Below, one piece after another: positions 28,125 to 37,287 of a DNA stretch of 64,000 bases. A program made the position numbers and the translations under genes. Positions within the stretch are counted from its first letter, which is position 1. Every line of letters starts with the position of its first letter. Below the pieces are notes generated by a model that worked only from the letters and a program-made list of their open reading frames with translations, did no database searches and was not told where the DNA came from. This DNA is from Isoptericola sp044389085 (GTDB lineage: Bacteria > Actinomycetota > Actinomycetes > Actinomycetales > Cellulomonadaceae): NCBI RefSeq assembly GCF_044389085.1, contig NZ_JBIRXP010000005.1, positions 306,528 through 370,527 of the forward strand, read 5' to 3'.

Positions 28125-29732
28125 TCAGTGCTTGGCGACGGCCTTCTCGGCGCCGGCGCCGGTCAGGGAGCGGACCTCCATCTCGGCGAACTTCTCCGGG
28201 TGCGGCTTCTCCTTGGACAGGTAGGTGCCGATGATCCCGAGCAGGAAGCCCAGCGGGATGGACACGAGGCCCGGGTTCGTCAGCGGGAAGATGTCGAAGT
28301 CCGCCGACGGGAACATGGCCTTCTCGTTCCCGGACACCGTGGGCGACAGCACGATCAGCACGATGCAGGAGATCAGCCCGCCGTAGATGCTCCACAGCGC
28401 GCCCGAGGTGTTGAACCGCTTCCAGAACAGCGAGAACACGATCGTCGGCAGGTTGGCCGACGCCGCCACGGCGAACGCGAGCGCCACGAGGAACGCGACG
28501 TTCTGGTTCTGGGCGAAGATGCCGCCCACGATGGCGACGATGCCGATCACGACGACGGTCCAGCGCGCGATCCGCACCTCGGAGTCGGCGTTGACCTTCC
28601 CCTTCTTGATGACGTTCGCGTAGATGTCGTGCGAGAAGCTCGCCGCCGCGGTGATGGTCAGGCCGGCGACCACGGCCAGGATGGTCGCGAACGCGACCGC
28701 GGAGATCAGCCCGAGCAGGACCTCGCCGCCCAGCGCGAAGGCCAGCAGCGGTGCTGCCGAGTTCACTCCGCCGGGCGCGTTGTTGATCGCCTCCGGTCCC
28801 ACGAGCGCGCCCGCGCCGTAGCCGAGCACCAGCGTGAACAGGTAGAAGATGCCGATCAGCCAGATCGCCCAGACCACCGAGCGCCGGGCCTCCTTGGCCG
28901 TCGGCACGGTGTAGAACCGCATGAGCACGTGCGGCAGGCCCGCCGTGCCGAGCACGAGGGCGAGGGCGAGGGAGAGGAAGCTCAGCTTGGAGGTGCCGTC
29001 CGCGCCGTACTGCCTGCCCGGTTCGAGCAGCGTCTCGCCGCCCGCGCCGGCCGCCTGCACGGCGCCGCCGAGCAGGTCGGAGAGGTTGAAGCCGAACTTC
29101 GCGAGCACCCAGACGGTCATGATGGCGGTGCCCGCGATGAGCAGCACGGCCTTGATGATCTGCACCCAGGTGGTGCCCTTCATGCCGCCGACCAGCACGT
29201 AAAGGATCATCAGCGCGCCGACGACGGCGATGACGAGGCTCTGCCCGGCCCGGCTGTCGACGCCCAGCAGGAGCGCGACGAGGCCGCCGGCGCCAGCCAT
29301 CTGCGCGAGCAGGTAGAAGAAGACCACGAGGAGCGTCGCGAGGGCGGCCGCCATCCGGACCGGGCGCTGCCGCAGCCGGAACGACAGCACGTCCGCCATC
29401 GTGAACTTGCCCGTGTTGCGCAGGAGCTCGGCCACCAGCAGCAGCGCCACGAGCCACGCGACGAGGAAGCCGATCGAGTAGAGGAAGCCGTCGTAGCCGT
29501 TGAGCGCGATGGCCCCGCAGATGCCGAGGAACGACGCCGCGGAGAGGTAGTCGCCGGCGATCGCGGTGCCGTTCTGCGGGCCGGTGAAGTTACGCCCGCC
29601 GGCGTAGAAGTCGGCGGCGGACTTGTTCTGCCGCGACGCCCGGAACACGATCACCAGGGTGACCAGGACGAACGCGCCGAAGATGCCGATGTTGACCCAT
29701 GGGTTGCCGATGTCGGTGCCGGTCTCGCTCAC
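28125..29732 (-). CDS. actP: Sodium:solute symporter, acetate permease (ActP) type
   Basis: A 535-residue transporter of the SSS family with about 13-14 membrane helices. NGTAIAGDYLSAASFLGICGAIALNGYDGFLYSIG is the ActP-type Na+/substrate core region, and VLGTAGLPHVLMRFYTVPTAKEARRS is a family signature. It probably imports short monocarboxylates such as acetate. The GTG start overlaps the DUF485 stop by 4 bases, the standard YjcH-ActP arrangement. A strong hairpin follows. Confidence 0.88.
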   Translation of the reverse strand: MSETGTDIGNPWVNIGIFGAFVLVTLVIVFRASRQNKSAADFYAGGRNFTGPQNGTAIAGDYLSAASFLGICGAIALNGYDGFLYSIGFLVAWLVALLLVAELLRNTGKFTMADVLSFRLRQRPVRMAAALATLLVVFFYLLAQMAGAGGLVALLLGVDSRAGQSLVIAVVGALMILYVLVGGMKGTTWVQIIKAVLLIAGTAIMTVWVLAKFGFNLSDLLGGAVQAAGAGGETLLEPGRQYGADGTSKLSFLSLALALVLGTAGLPHVLMRFYTVPTAKEARRSVVWAIWLIGIFYLFTLVLGYGAGALVGPEAINNAPGGVNSAAPLLAFALGGEVLLGLISAVAFATILAVVAGLTITAAASFSHDIYANVIKKGKVNADSEVRIARWTVVVIGIVAIVGGIFAQNQNVAFLVALAFAVAASANLPTIVFSLFWKRFNTSGALWSIYGGLISCIVLIVLSPTVSGNEKAMFPSADFDIFPLTNPGLVSIPLGFLLGIIGTYLSKEKPHPEKFAEMEVRSLTGAGAEKAVAKH

Positions 29733-30076
29733 AGCTCGCCCTCCTCGATCTCACGGCGCAGCGCGTCCGCCCGCGCGTCGAACTTCTTGTTCGCCCAGCG
29801 GGCGTAGAGCATCGTGATGGCGAACGTCGAGACGAACTGGCCGAGCCCGAACAGCAGGCCCACCGTGATGTTGCTGTCGCCCAACCGGATGCTCATGAAG
29901 TCGTGGGCGTAGTTGGCCAGCAGGACGTAGACGAAGTACCAGACGAGGAACAGCGCCGTCATCGGGAACACGAAGTTCCGGAAGGCGCGCCGCAACCCCT
30001 GGAACTCGTCCGACCGCTGCACCCTTTGGTACTCGGTCTCGCCGGGTGGCGGTCCTCCCGTGGAAAGGTCGGTCAT
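29729..30076 (-). CDS. DUF485 membrane protein, YjcH-like partner of ActP
   Basis: A 115-residue protein with two membrane helices (about 37-60 and 72-93). FRNFVFPMTALFLVWYFVYVLLANYA and GLLFGLGQFVSTFAITMLYARWANKKFD are the DUF485 signature. It is always found upstream of ActP-type symporters, and its precise function is unknown. GGAGG precedes the ATG by 5 bases. It starts the operon. Confidence 0.9.
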   Translation of the reverse strand: MTDLSTGGPPPGETEYQRVQRSDEFQGLRRAFRNFVFPMTALFLVWYFVYVLLANYAHDFMSIRLGDSNITVGLLFGLGQFVSTFAITMLYARWANKKFDARADALRREIEEGEL

Positions 30077-30124
30077 GATGCCTCCGTTGGCTCACACGCG
30101 GGCCGGGGCCACGCTGCCCCGGTC

Positions 30125-30136
30125 GATAACGTTTCG
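30125..30136. promoter_or_regulatory. Possible LacI/cre-like site upstream of the symporter operon
   Basis: GATAACGTTTCG, about 50 bases before the DUF485 start, shares AACGTTTC with the two cellulase sites. It could bring the symporter under the same or a related LacI-family repressor. The match is weaker because one half-site is imperfect. Confidence 0.35.
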
Positions 30137-30228
30137 CGGGGCCACCCTCCTAGAGGCAGGCCGTGTGGCGCAAGTCACGGAGCGGGCGCGTCCCCAGGTC
30201 GGGAGGGTGCCGCGCGGGAGACGGCGGC

Positions 30229-31008
30229 TCAGACGCGCACGTACTCCAGGTCGGTCACGACCCGCCCCGCCGCGGTGCCCTTCTTCTCGAAGCTCGTGAG
30301 CACGCGGCCGTCGAACCGGGGCGCGCGCTGCCCGGGTCCGTGGGCGTTGCGGAGGTCGTCGCTCGCCTCGAGCACCTCGATCATGCGGTCGGCGTACTCG
30401 ACCCAGTCGGTCGCGAGCCGCCACACGCCGCCCGGCCGCAGCACCCGCGCCGCGAGTGCGGCGAACGCCGGGGTGACGAGCCGCCGCTTGTGGTGTCGCG
30501 ACTTGTGCCACGGGTCGGGGAAGAAGACCCACAGCTCGTCCACGGACGCCTCCGGCAGCGCGGTGGCCAGAAGCTCCGCGGCGTCGGCCTGCGCGAGGCG
30601 CAGGTTGCCGAGCTCGTTGCCGGGCGCACCGCCGGCCTGGCCCGGGTCGGCCCCGGCGTGCCCGGCCCGCACGATGGTCTGCGCCAGGCCCGGGGTATAC
30701 ACCTCGACGGCGAGGTGGTCGCGCTCGGGACGTGCGGCCGCGGCGGCGACGATCGCCTCGCCCTGCCCCGAGCCGATCTCGACCACGAGCGGCGCGGACC
30801 GCCCGAACTCCTGCGCCGGGTCGAACCGCCAGGCAGGGTCGACCGACGTCACCGCGAGGTCGCGCGGGACGTCCACCAGGTACCGGTCGCGCCGGGTGTC
30901 CCACGCCTTGCGCTGCGCGGTCGTGAGGCGCGCGCTGCGCCGCACGAAGCTCACGGGCTGGCGGCGGTAGCGCGGGTCGACGGGCTCGGACGTCACGGGT
31001 TCAGGCAC
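30229..31008 (-). CDS. trmB: tRNA (guanine-N7-)-methyltransferase
   Basis: A 259-residue SAM-dependent enzyme that methylates G46 of tRNAs. The SAM motif VVEIGSGQGEAIVAAA and the family signature FFPDPWHKSRHHKRRLV are intact; the C-terminal TSFEKKGTAAGR contributes to substrate binding. A short Gly/Pro-rich insertion follows LAVEVYTPGL. The GTG at 31008 has TACCCT 6 bases upstream and no ribosome site. Confidence 0.94.
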   Translation of the reverse strand: MPEPVTSEPVDPRYRRQPVSFVRRSARLTTAQRKAWDTRRDRYLVDVPRDLAVTSVDPAWRFDPAQEFGRSAPLVVEIGSGQGEAIVAAAAARPERDHLAVEVYTPGLAQTIVRAGHAGADPGQAGGAPGNELGNLRLAQADAAELLATALPEASVDELWVFFPDPWHKSRHHKRRLVTPAFAALAARVLRPGGVWRLATDWVEYADRMIEVLEASDDLRNAHGPGQRAPRFDGRVLTSFEKKGTAAGRVVTDLEYVRV

Positions 31009-31014
31009 GCGTCA

Positions 31015-31020
31015 AGGGTA
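31015..31020 (-). promoter_or_regulatory. Leaderless -10 element of trmB
   Basis: On the minus strand TACCCT lies 6 bases before the GTG start at 31008. Confidence 0.55.
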
Positions 31021-31056
31021 AGCGGGCTCCCCCGCGCCGTACGCCTCGGTCGCCCC

Positions 31057-31473
31057 TCAGGTGCTGAGCTCCACGAGCGCGAGCAGGGCCGCGCCGTACG
31101 CCTCGGCGGGGTCGGTGTCGGCGAACGTCCGTGGTTCGCCGAGCAGCTCCACCTCGACCTCGTAACGCTCCGCCGGGCCCGTCTGGCTGCGGGTCAGGCC
31201 CCGGAAGGTGGAGCGCAGCAGGTCGCGCAGCTGGTCCTCGCGCGGGAGCCAGAGCGCATCCTCGATCGCGACGGAGTCCAGCGCCCACTCGGTGGTGCCG
31301 TTGAAGCCGAGGATGGTGCCGGTCGGGAACTCGTGCGCCTGGATCGTCATCGTGCTGACCGTGAAGACCTCGTCGGACAGGTCGGGGGCGTCGATGCGGA
31401 ACCGGTCGCCGTCGGCGGGGCGCCACACCAGCCCCGCCTCGCGCAGCCGGGCCGCGAGCTCGGTGGAGATCAT
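31057..31473 (-). CDS. Conserved actinobacterial protein of unknown function
   Basis: A 138-residue soluble protein beginning MISTELAARLREAGLVW and containing VSTMTIQAHEFPTGTILGFNGTTEWALDS and LWLPREDQLRDLLRSTF. Close relatives are widespread in actinobacteria and are often labelled as pilus assembly protein CpaE, but nothing here resembles a CpaE ATPase, so the name should not be carried over. GGAGG lies 8 bases before the ATG at 31473. Confidence 0.75.
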   Translation of the reverse strand: MISTELAARLREAGLVWRPADGDRFRIDAPDLSDEVFTVSTMTIQAHEFPTGTILGFNGTTEWALDSVAIEDALWLPREDQLRDLLRSTFRGLTRSQTGPAERYEVEVELLGEPRTFADTDPAEAYGAALLALVELST

Positions 31474-31528
31474 CGCCTCATCCTCCACCCGGTCGCGGCC
31501 CGGAGCAGCACGCCGAGCCGTCGGCCCG

Positions 31529-32779
31529 TCAGCCCAGGCCGAGCACCCGCTGCACGAACCACACGAGTCCCACCACCGCCACGCCCGCGGCGATCGCGGT
31601 GGTGGCCCACCGCGCCGTGCGCGGCGCCCGGCGCCGCAGCACGACCAGCAGCGGGAACACCACCGCGACGATGGCGAGCTGCACGACCTCGATGCCGACG
31701 TTGAACACCAGGAGCGACCCGAGCAGCCCCCAGGACCACGGTTCGTCGAGGCCCAGGGCACCCGCGAAGCCGAGCCCGTGCACGAGCCCGAACCCGAACA
31801 CGACGGCGAGCCGGGCGACGTCGGGCCGCGTCAGGCGCCAGACCTGTCGACGTGGCTCGGTCGCGGCATCGACGAGGGAGTCCAACCGCGCCGCGGAGCC
31901 GGGCCGCACGGTCCAGAGGTACCCCGCGGCCACGGCGGCGATCGAGAGCGCGATGACGGGCTCGACGACGGCCCCCGGTGCGCTCACGGCACCGGTCGCG
32001 GCGAGCAGGAACGTCACCGAGTGCGCCACCGTGAACGCCGTCGCCACCAGGACGACGTCGCGCAGGCGGCGCGAGCCGACGATCAGGGCCAGCAGGAAGA
32101 GCAGGTGGTCGGGACCGAGCAGCAGGTGCTCCGCTCCCAGGACGAAGAACTCGCCGAGCCGGTGCCACGTGCCCTGCGCGCCCGTCGTGACGGTCGGGGC
32201 GGCGGGGGTGAGCACCGCCGACCCCTCCTCGCCGTCGAGGTCGTAGGTGACCATCGTCTCGGTGGTGTGCACGAACGACTCGGTGTCCGGGAAGAGCGCG
32301 CTGAACAGCGTGTGCGTGGCGGGCTCGCCGGCGGCGGGGCACGCGTAGTCGAGCACGACGGTGGCGTACGGGGTGCCGCCGCGGTCGCCGACGGTCGGGT
32401 CGCCCGCGAGCGCCGGCGTGCAGAGCTCCTCAGCGGCGGCCACCTGGAAGCGCTCGGTGACGTAGGCCGCGACCTCCTCGGCGTGCTCGGCGAGCTGGGC
32501 GTCCTGCGCGGCGGTGCCGCGCGCGTCGTACGCCTCGGCGGTGAGCCAGGCGGACTTCATGAGCAGGTCGTACTCGAGGTCCAGCTCGACGTGCACGTCG
32601 GCGCCCGCGCCGGCGGTGGCCCGCGCGTACGCGTCGGTGGTGGCGTCGTGGGCGGCGGCCGGGCCCGCCGTGGCGATCGTGCCGGCGACGGCCGTGGCCG
32701 CACCGGCGAGAGCGAGCCCGAGGGCCGCCAGGACGGCGCCGCGACGCGACGCCGTCCTGGCCGGGGCGGAAAAGGTCAC
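31529..32779 (-). CDS. HupE/UreJ-type membrane protein with extracytoplasmic N-domain
   Basis: A 416-residue protein. A signal peptide (to about 37, ending in AAAH) precedes a roughly 170-residue extracytoplasmic domain with two cysteines (LCTPAL and YACPAAG). A HupE_UreJ_2 membrane domain follows with about six helices: GAEHLLLGPDHLLFLLALI and AFTVAHSVTFLLA carry the conserved His/Asp residues thought to bind nickel or cobalt, and FGFGLVHGLGFAGAL is the second motif. The GTG start overlaps the phosphoesterase stop by 4 bases, so the two are made together. Metal transport is inferred from the family only. Confidence 0.78.
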   Translation of the reverse strand: MTFSAPARTASRRGAVLAALGLALAGAATAVAGTIATAGPAAAHDATTDAYARATAGAGADVHVELDLEYDLLMKSAWLTAEAYDARGTAAQDAQLAEHAEEVAAYVTERFQVAAAEELCTPALAGDPTVGDRGGTPYATVVLDYACPAAGEPATHTLFSALFPDTESFVHTTETMVTYDLDGEEGSAVLTPAAPTVTTGAQGTWHRLGEFFVLGAEHLLLGPDHLLFLLALIVGSRRLRDVVLVATAFTVAHSVTFLLAATGAVSAPGAVVEPVIALSIAAVAAGYLWTVRPGSAARLDSLVDAATEPRRQVWRLTRPDVARLAVVFGFGLVHGLGFAGALGLDEPWSWGLLGSLLVFNVGIEVVQLAIVAVVFPLLVVLRRRAPRTARWATTAIAAGVAVVGLVWFVQRVLGLG

Positions 32780-35700
32780 CGCTTGCCGCCCCGCGTGGTG
32801 AAGAACGCCGGCTCGGCGGCGGTGACGCCGCCGCCCGGCGTGGTCGCCGTGACGACCCACGCGTACTGCGTGCCCCGCTTCAGCCGGTCCCAGCGGACCG
32901 AGGCGACGTCGCCCGAGGCCACGGTCCTCGTCCCGATCACCCTGGTCGGCGCATAGACGGCCAGCGAGTCCGTAACCACCGACGTCGTGCGGCTCGTGAG
33001 GTCGACCGGGAGGACCATGTTGTCCGCCGTCGAGTCGTACCGGGCCAGCGGGTCCCACTCGTCGGCGCCGAAGTCGTCGAGGAACGGCGAGTAGGTGTCG
33101 ACGCTCATCTCCGCGCGATCGACGTCGAACTGCAGGAGCCGGAAGTACGACGCCCCGAACCGCAGCCGCTCGGCCGGGTCGTACCCGCCGACCGCGCCGA
33201 GCCCGACCCGCCCCGCGGGCACGGTGAACGCCTGGTAGTCCGCGAGCAGCTCCACGACCCCGTCGGCGATCTGCCCCACCTGCGGCTTGACGTTCGTCGT
33301 GACGCCGTGCACGTGGCCGGCGAGCACGAGGAACACGTTGTCGTTCGGCTCGACGACGTGCGTGTACAGCGGGGAGCCGTCCGGGGACGCGAAGCCCCCG
33401 TCCCGGCCGTCCTTCTGCGTGCTGGCGGCGAGGTACGCGTGCGTCATGAGGATGCCGTTGCGGTCGGCGTACCGCTCGAAGATCCCGTCGGCCCACTCGG
33501 CCTCCTCGCGGGTGACGCCGTAGCCCATGCCGACGGCGACGAAGTCCAGTCCGCCCGCGGAGAACAGCACGTAGTGGTTGGAGCTGTCGCCCTCGCGCCA
33601 GGAGCCGTACTCGGCGTTCTCCCAGGACTCGGCGGCGGCCTCGTACCGGTCCGGACCGAAGTACTCGTTGTACGCGTCGGCGCCTCCGGCCGCCCCCGAC
33701 CAGTTGTCGTGGTTGCCCGCGACCGCCGAGTTGGGGATGCCGTCGATCTTCGCCTGCTGCCGGGAGGAGACCTCGAACTCGCCGGTCACCTGCTGCTGCA
33801 TGGCCTCGTCCTGCGGCTTGCGGATGTTGTTCTCGATGAGGTCACCGGTGTGCGAGACGAACGCGATCTTGCGGTCGTCGGCGTTGGCGGCGATCCAGTC
33901 GACCACCCCCGCGTACGCGGACTCCCAGACCGCCCGCTCCTCGGCCGTCTCCTGCTCGACGGCGCCCTCGGACAGGTACTGGGTGTCGGTCAGGTGCGCG
34001 AGGGAGAAGTCGTAGTCCGCCGGGTCGGCGAAGCCCTCCTCGCCCGCATCGAGGTCGTCGGCGAACGGGTCGGTGGCGGCGACCATGACGTGCACGACGC
34101 CGCGGTCGCGGTGCTCCGGGCCGGCCGGCGCGACGAGCACCGTGTCGCCGTCCGCGGCGCCGCGCGACGCGGCGAGGGTGTCCCACGCCTTCGCCTTCGT
34201 GTCCCACACGAGCAGCGCGACCTCGCGGGCCGGGTCGGCGGTGCCGCTCCAGCGCACCACGGGGTGCTCCTCGCGGGACTTCACGCGCACGTCGAAGCGC
34301 TGGTAGGCGACGGCGTCGGCGCGCGGGGAGGCGAGGGTCTTCCCGTCGCCCGCGGCGAGGCCCTTCGTGGAGGCCTTCGTCGACCCGCGCGGGTTCAGCT
34401 CGGTCGGGACGGCGTCGGCGGTGCCCTGGCGCACCTCGCCGGGCAGCAGCACGTCGGCCTGCGCGAAGGTGGCGGTGACCTTCCCGTCGTCCGGGCCGGC
34501 GACGCGGGCCAAGAGCGTCACCGGCGACCCGACGTCCGTCGACCCGGCCGCGGGTGCCAGGTCGGTCGGGACGTCGGGCACCCCGGCGCTCGTGAAGGTG
34601 ATCTCCCGGGTCGCCGTGTTGCCGAGCGAGTCGGCGGTCGCGACCTCGAGGGTGTGCTTCCCCGCGGCCAGGCCCGGGCCGACGGGCTCCCCGAGCGCGA
34701 CGTCCTCGCCGTCGAGCGTGACCTGCGCGTCGCCGACGACGCCGTGCGTGTCGGCGAGCTCCACCGCGAGGGGCACGGCGGACGTGATCCGCGCGCCGTC
34801 GGCCGGGGTGGACGCCGCGACGCGGGGCGCCGAGTTGTCGGTCTCCAGGACGCGGGTGGCCGGCTCGCCCGTCGTGGACGCCGCGGCGAGCTCGTGCTCC
34901 CCGTCCTTCAGGCCGGTGGTGTCGAGGTCGGCGCGGATCCCGCGCGCGGGCGCGTCGACGAGGAAGTGCAGGTCGACCTGGCGGAAGGAGTTGAGGTTCG
35001 AGCCGCACGTGCCGTCGCCGAGCGCGTACGAGGCCGCGGCGTTCTGCTGCTGCGCCGTGCCCGACGCCGGAGTCAGCACGACGTCGGAGACGGTGAAGTC
35101 GTCGAGGTTGCAGTCGTCGGCGAACGTGCCCGTGACGACGTCGACCTGGTTCCAGCCGGGCAGGAGCCACTCGTTCGGGAACGTGATCTCGCCGCGGCCG
35201 CCGACGATGGTCTGGTCGATCGGGCGCTCGATGCCGTTGATCCGCAGGGCGTTGTTCGCGGATCCGTCGAGCGAGTTGGAGCCGACGACGAACGAGACGG
35301 TGGCCTCGCCGTGCCCGAGGGCGGGGAACGCGGTCTCGCCCGGGGCGTCGATGGTCCACGTGAGCTCGACCTTCGGCAGCGCGGTGCTGCTGGAGCCGCA
35401 GCTCCCGTCGCCCATCGCGTAGGAGGGCCGCAGGTCCGCCGGCGGGGTGACGGTGCCGTCGGCGACGCTCAGGGCGAGGCCCGACGCCGTGAAGTCGTCG
35501 AGGTTCGCGCCGCACGAGGAGGAGACGTCGCCCGCCACCAGCGCGATGGTGTTCTCGCCGGGGTGCAGCAGGCGGTTCGGCACGCCCACCTGGACCCGCT
35601 CGGAGGCGAGGTCGCGCCCGCCCTCGCCGCGCAGGTCGAGGCGGGTGCCGTTGACGAGCAGGTGGTTCTGGTAGCGCGTCTCGACCGCGTTCGTGCCGAC

Positions 35701-36765
35701 GTCGAACGAGAACACCGACACCCCGTCGCCGAGCGTCGCGGGGCCGGCGACGGGCTCGCCGTCGACGGTGAGCGACGCGGTGCCGCCGTCGCCGTCGGCC
35801 GGGGCGGAGGCCGTGACGGTCTGCACGCCGCGCGTGAGCGTCCCGTCCTCCGGGGCGAGCGCGGGGGCACCCACCGGGGCGTTGTTGACCCGCACGGTGT
35901 GCGTGGCGGTGGCGCCGGACCGGGTGGTCGCGACGACCTCGTGCGTGCCGTTCGCGAGCGCCGTCGTGTCGACGTCGGCGGCGAGGCCCGTCGTGGCGCC
36001 GGGCACGCCGTCGACGTCGAACGTCACGGTCGCCTCCTTGACGTAGGAGGTGTTGGTGCCGCAGGAGCCGTCGCCCATCGAGTACGCGAACGCGTTCCCG
36101 GTGTCGCCCGCGGTCTCGCCGAGCAGCTCGAGCCGGAGCTCGGAGACGACGAAGTCGTCGAAGTTCACGCCGCAGGAGGAGTCCTTGCCGCCCGCGTGGA
36201 CCTCGACGGTGTTGGTGCCCTGGACGAGCCACTCGTTGGGCACCGGGACCGAGACGCGCTCGGACACCCAGGTGCGGTCCTGGTCGACGCGGTGCCCGTT
36301 GACCACGAGATAGTTGCCGAACGCGACATCGGCGGAGTTGGTGCCGACGTCGAACGTCAGCGCGGACGTGCCCGTCGTGGTCTCGAGGCCTGGGAGGTCC
36401 GCGCCGTCCACCGTGACGCGACCGACGGGGTCGCCCCCGGTGGTCGGGTCGGCGGCGAACCGCACCGTGCCCTCGAGGTGGGCTCCGTCCGCCGGGGCGA
36501 GCGTCGGCGCGGTGCCGGGCTTGCCCGGCTTCCCCGGCCGGTCGCCCTTCACCTCCGGGCCCCGGGCGTCGTCCGGCCAGCCGGGGAACCCGGCGAACCG
36601 GCCGTCGTCGGCGGCGTCCGCGGCGCGCGCGGGGGCGCTCGGGGGCGGGTCCGTGGGAGCCGCGGCCGCCGGGGCGAGGCCGGCGGCGGGGAGCGCCAGC
36701 GAGACCGCCACGACGCCGGCGGCGAGGGTGGACGCGCGCAGGCGTCCGGAGGGGTTCGGCCGCAT
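32776..36765 (-). CDS. Giant secreted metallophosphoesterase with repeated cysteine-bearing modules
   Basis: A 1329-residue exported protein with a signal peptide to about residue 37. It then has three related modules of about 130-220 residues. Each contains a DVGTN-like strand, an LxxNG turn, an NxDDF motif (about 201, 421, 553) and a YxxGDGxCG motif (about 228, 449, 580). An Ig-like domain and further beta domains run to about 900. The phosphoesterase domain (about 918-1190) has HLTDTQYL, SHTGDLIEN, VAGNHDNW, LMTHAYL and LAGHVHG, so the dimetal site is largely intact, with DTQ in place of DxH. A FnIII-like tail closes the protein. Phosphodiesters or nucleotides are likely substrates. Start at MRPNPSG. 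Confidence 0.82.
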   Translation of the reverse strand: MRPNPSGRLRASTLAAGVVAVSLALPAAGLAPAAAAPTDPPPSAPARAADAADDGRFAGFPGWPDDARGPEVKGDRPGKPGKPGTAPTLAPADGAHLEGTVRFAADPTTGGDPVGRVTVDGADLPGLETTTGTSALTFDVGTNSADVAFGNYLVVNGHRVDQDRTWVSERVSVPVPNEWLVQGTNTVEVHAGGKDSSCGVNFDDFVVSELRLELLGETAGDTGNAFAYSMGDGSCGTNTSYVKEATVTFDVDGVPGATTGLAADVDTTALANGTHEVVATTRSGATATHTVRVNNAPVGAPALAPEDGTLTRGVQTVTASAPADGDGGTASLTVDGEPVAGPATLGDGVSVFSFDVGTNAVETRYQNHLLVNGTRLDLRGEGGRDLASERVQVGVPNRLLHPGENTIALVAGDVSSSCGANLDDFTASGLALSVADGTVTPPADLRPSYAMGDGSCGSSSTALPKVELTWTIDAPGETAFPALGHGEATVSFVVGSNSLDGSANNALRINGIERPIDQTIVGGRGEITFPNEWLLPGWNQVDVVTGTFADDCNLDDFTVSDVVLTPASGTAQQQNAAASYALGDGTCGSNLNSFRQVDLHFLVDAPARGIRADLDTTGLKDGEHELAAASTTGEPATRVLETDNSAPRVAASTPADGARITSAVPLAVELADTHGVVGDAQVTLDGEDVALGEPVGPGLAAGKHTLEVATADSLGNTATREITFTSAGVPDVPTDLAPAAGSTDVGSPVTLLARVAGPDDGKVTATFAQADVLLPGEVRQGTADAVPTELNPRGSTKASTKGLAAGDGKTLASPRADAVAYQRFDVRVKSREEHPVVRWSGTADPAREVALLVWDTKAKAWDTLAASRGAADGDTVLVAPAGPEHRDRGVVHVMVAATDPFADDLDAGEEGFADPADYDFSLAHLTDTQYLSEGAVEQETAEERAVWESAYAGVVDWIAANADDRKIAFVSHTGDLIENNIRKPQDEAMQQQVTGEFEVSSRQQAKIDGIPNSAVAGNHDNWSGAAGGADAYNEYFGPDRYEAAAESWENAEYGSWREGDSSNHYVLFSAGGLDFVAVGMGYGVTREEAEWADGIFERYADRNGILMTHAYLAASTQKDGRDGGFASPDGSPLYTHVVEPNDNVFLVLAGHVHGVTTNVKPQVGQIADGVVELLADYQAFTVPAGRVGLGAVGGYDPAERLRFGASYFRLLQFDVDRAEMSVDTYSPFLDDFGADEWDPLARYDSTADNMVLPVDLTSRTTSVVTDSLAVYAPTRVIGTRTVASGDVASVRWDRLKRGTQYAWVVTATTPGGGVTAAEPAFFTTRGGKR

Positions 36766-36923
36766 CAGCGTGCCGTCCTTCCTGTCGTCGATGAGGGAAG
36801 GGGCGCTCCCGCCAGGCAGCCCGGGTTCACCCGAGACCCGAGCGTGGCGGCGGCGGATGAACGCGACGGTGCTCCCGGGCAGCGGCCGGAAGAACTCTGG
36901 ACGACGGCTGGAGGGCACGAGAA

Positions 36924-36952
36924 AGCCCCGCCCGGCGGTGCCGGACGGGGCT
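36924..36952 (-). terminator. Terminator after tRNA-Lys copy 1
   Basis: Read on the minus strand, AGCCCCGTCCGGC pairs with GCCGGGCGGGGCT and is followed by TTTCTC. It starts 3 bases after the encoded CCA of the tRNA. Confidence 0.85.
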
Positions 36953-36955
36953 TGC

Positions 36956-37031
<76 letters not shown>

Positions 37032-37078
37032 GTGGCCAGAGGACGCCCGCAGGCTCGCACCAGGAGGTCCTCACGCGA

Positions 37079-37105
37079 CGAGGCCCCCGCGGTACGGGGA
37101 CCTCG
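37079..37105 (-). terminator. Hairpin after tRNA-Lys copy 2
   Basis: CGAGGCCCCCG pairs with CGGGGACCTCG, with one G-T pair, just beyond the 3' end of tRNA-Lys copy 2. There is no T tract, so it may act as a processing or weak termination signal before copy 1. Confidence 0.5.
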
Positions 37106-37108
37106 TGC

Positions 37109-37184
<76 letters not shown>

Positions 37185-37287
37185 CGGCGGTGAGAAACAT
37201 TACCAGCCGCGCGCGGGTGCCGGGAAACCGTCGTGGCCGGTCACGGCTGTGACCTCGGCGACAGGGAGCCCGGCCGAGCCGAAGCGG

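Noticed and set aside
31057..31473. CpaE pilus assembly ATPase
   Set aside because: The protein has no Walker motifs and is far too short; the label seems to be a propagated misannotation.
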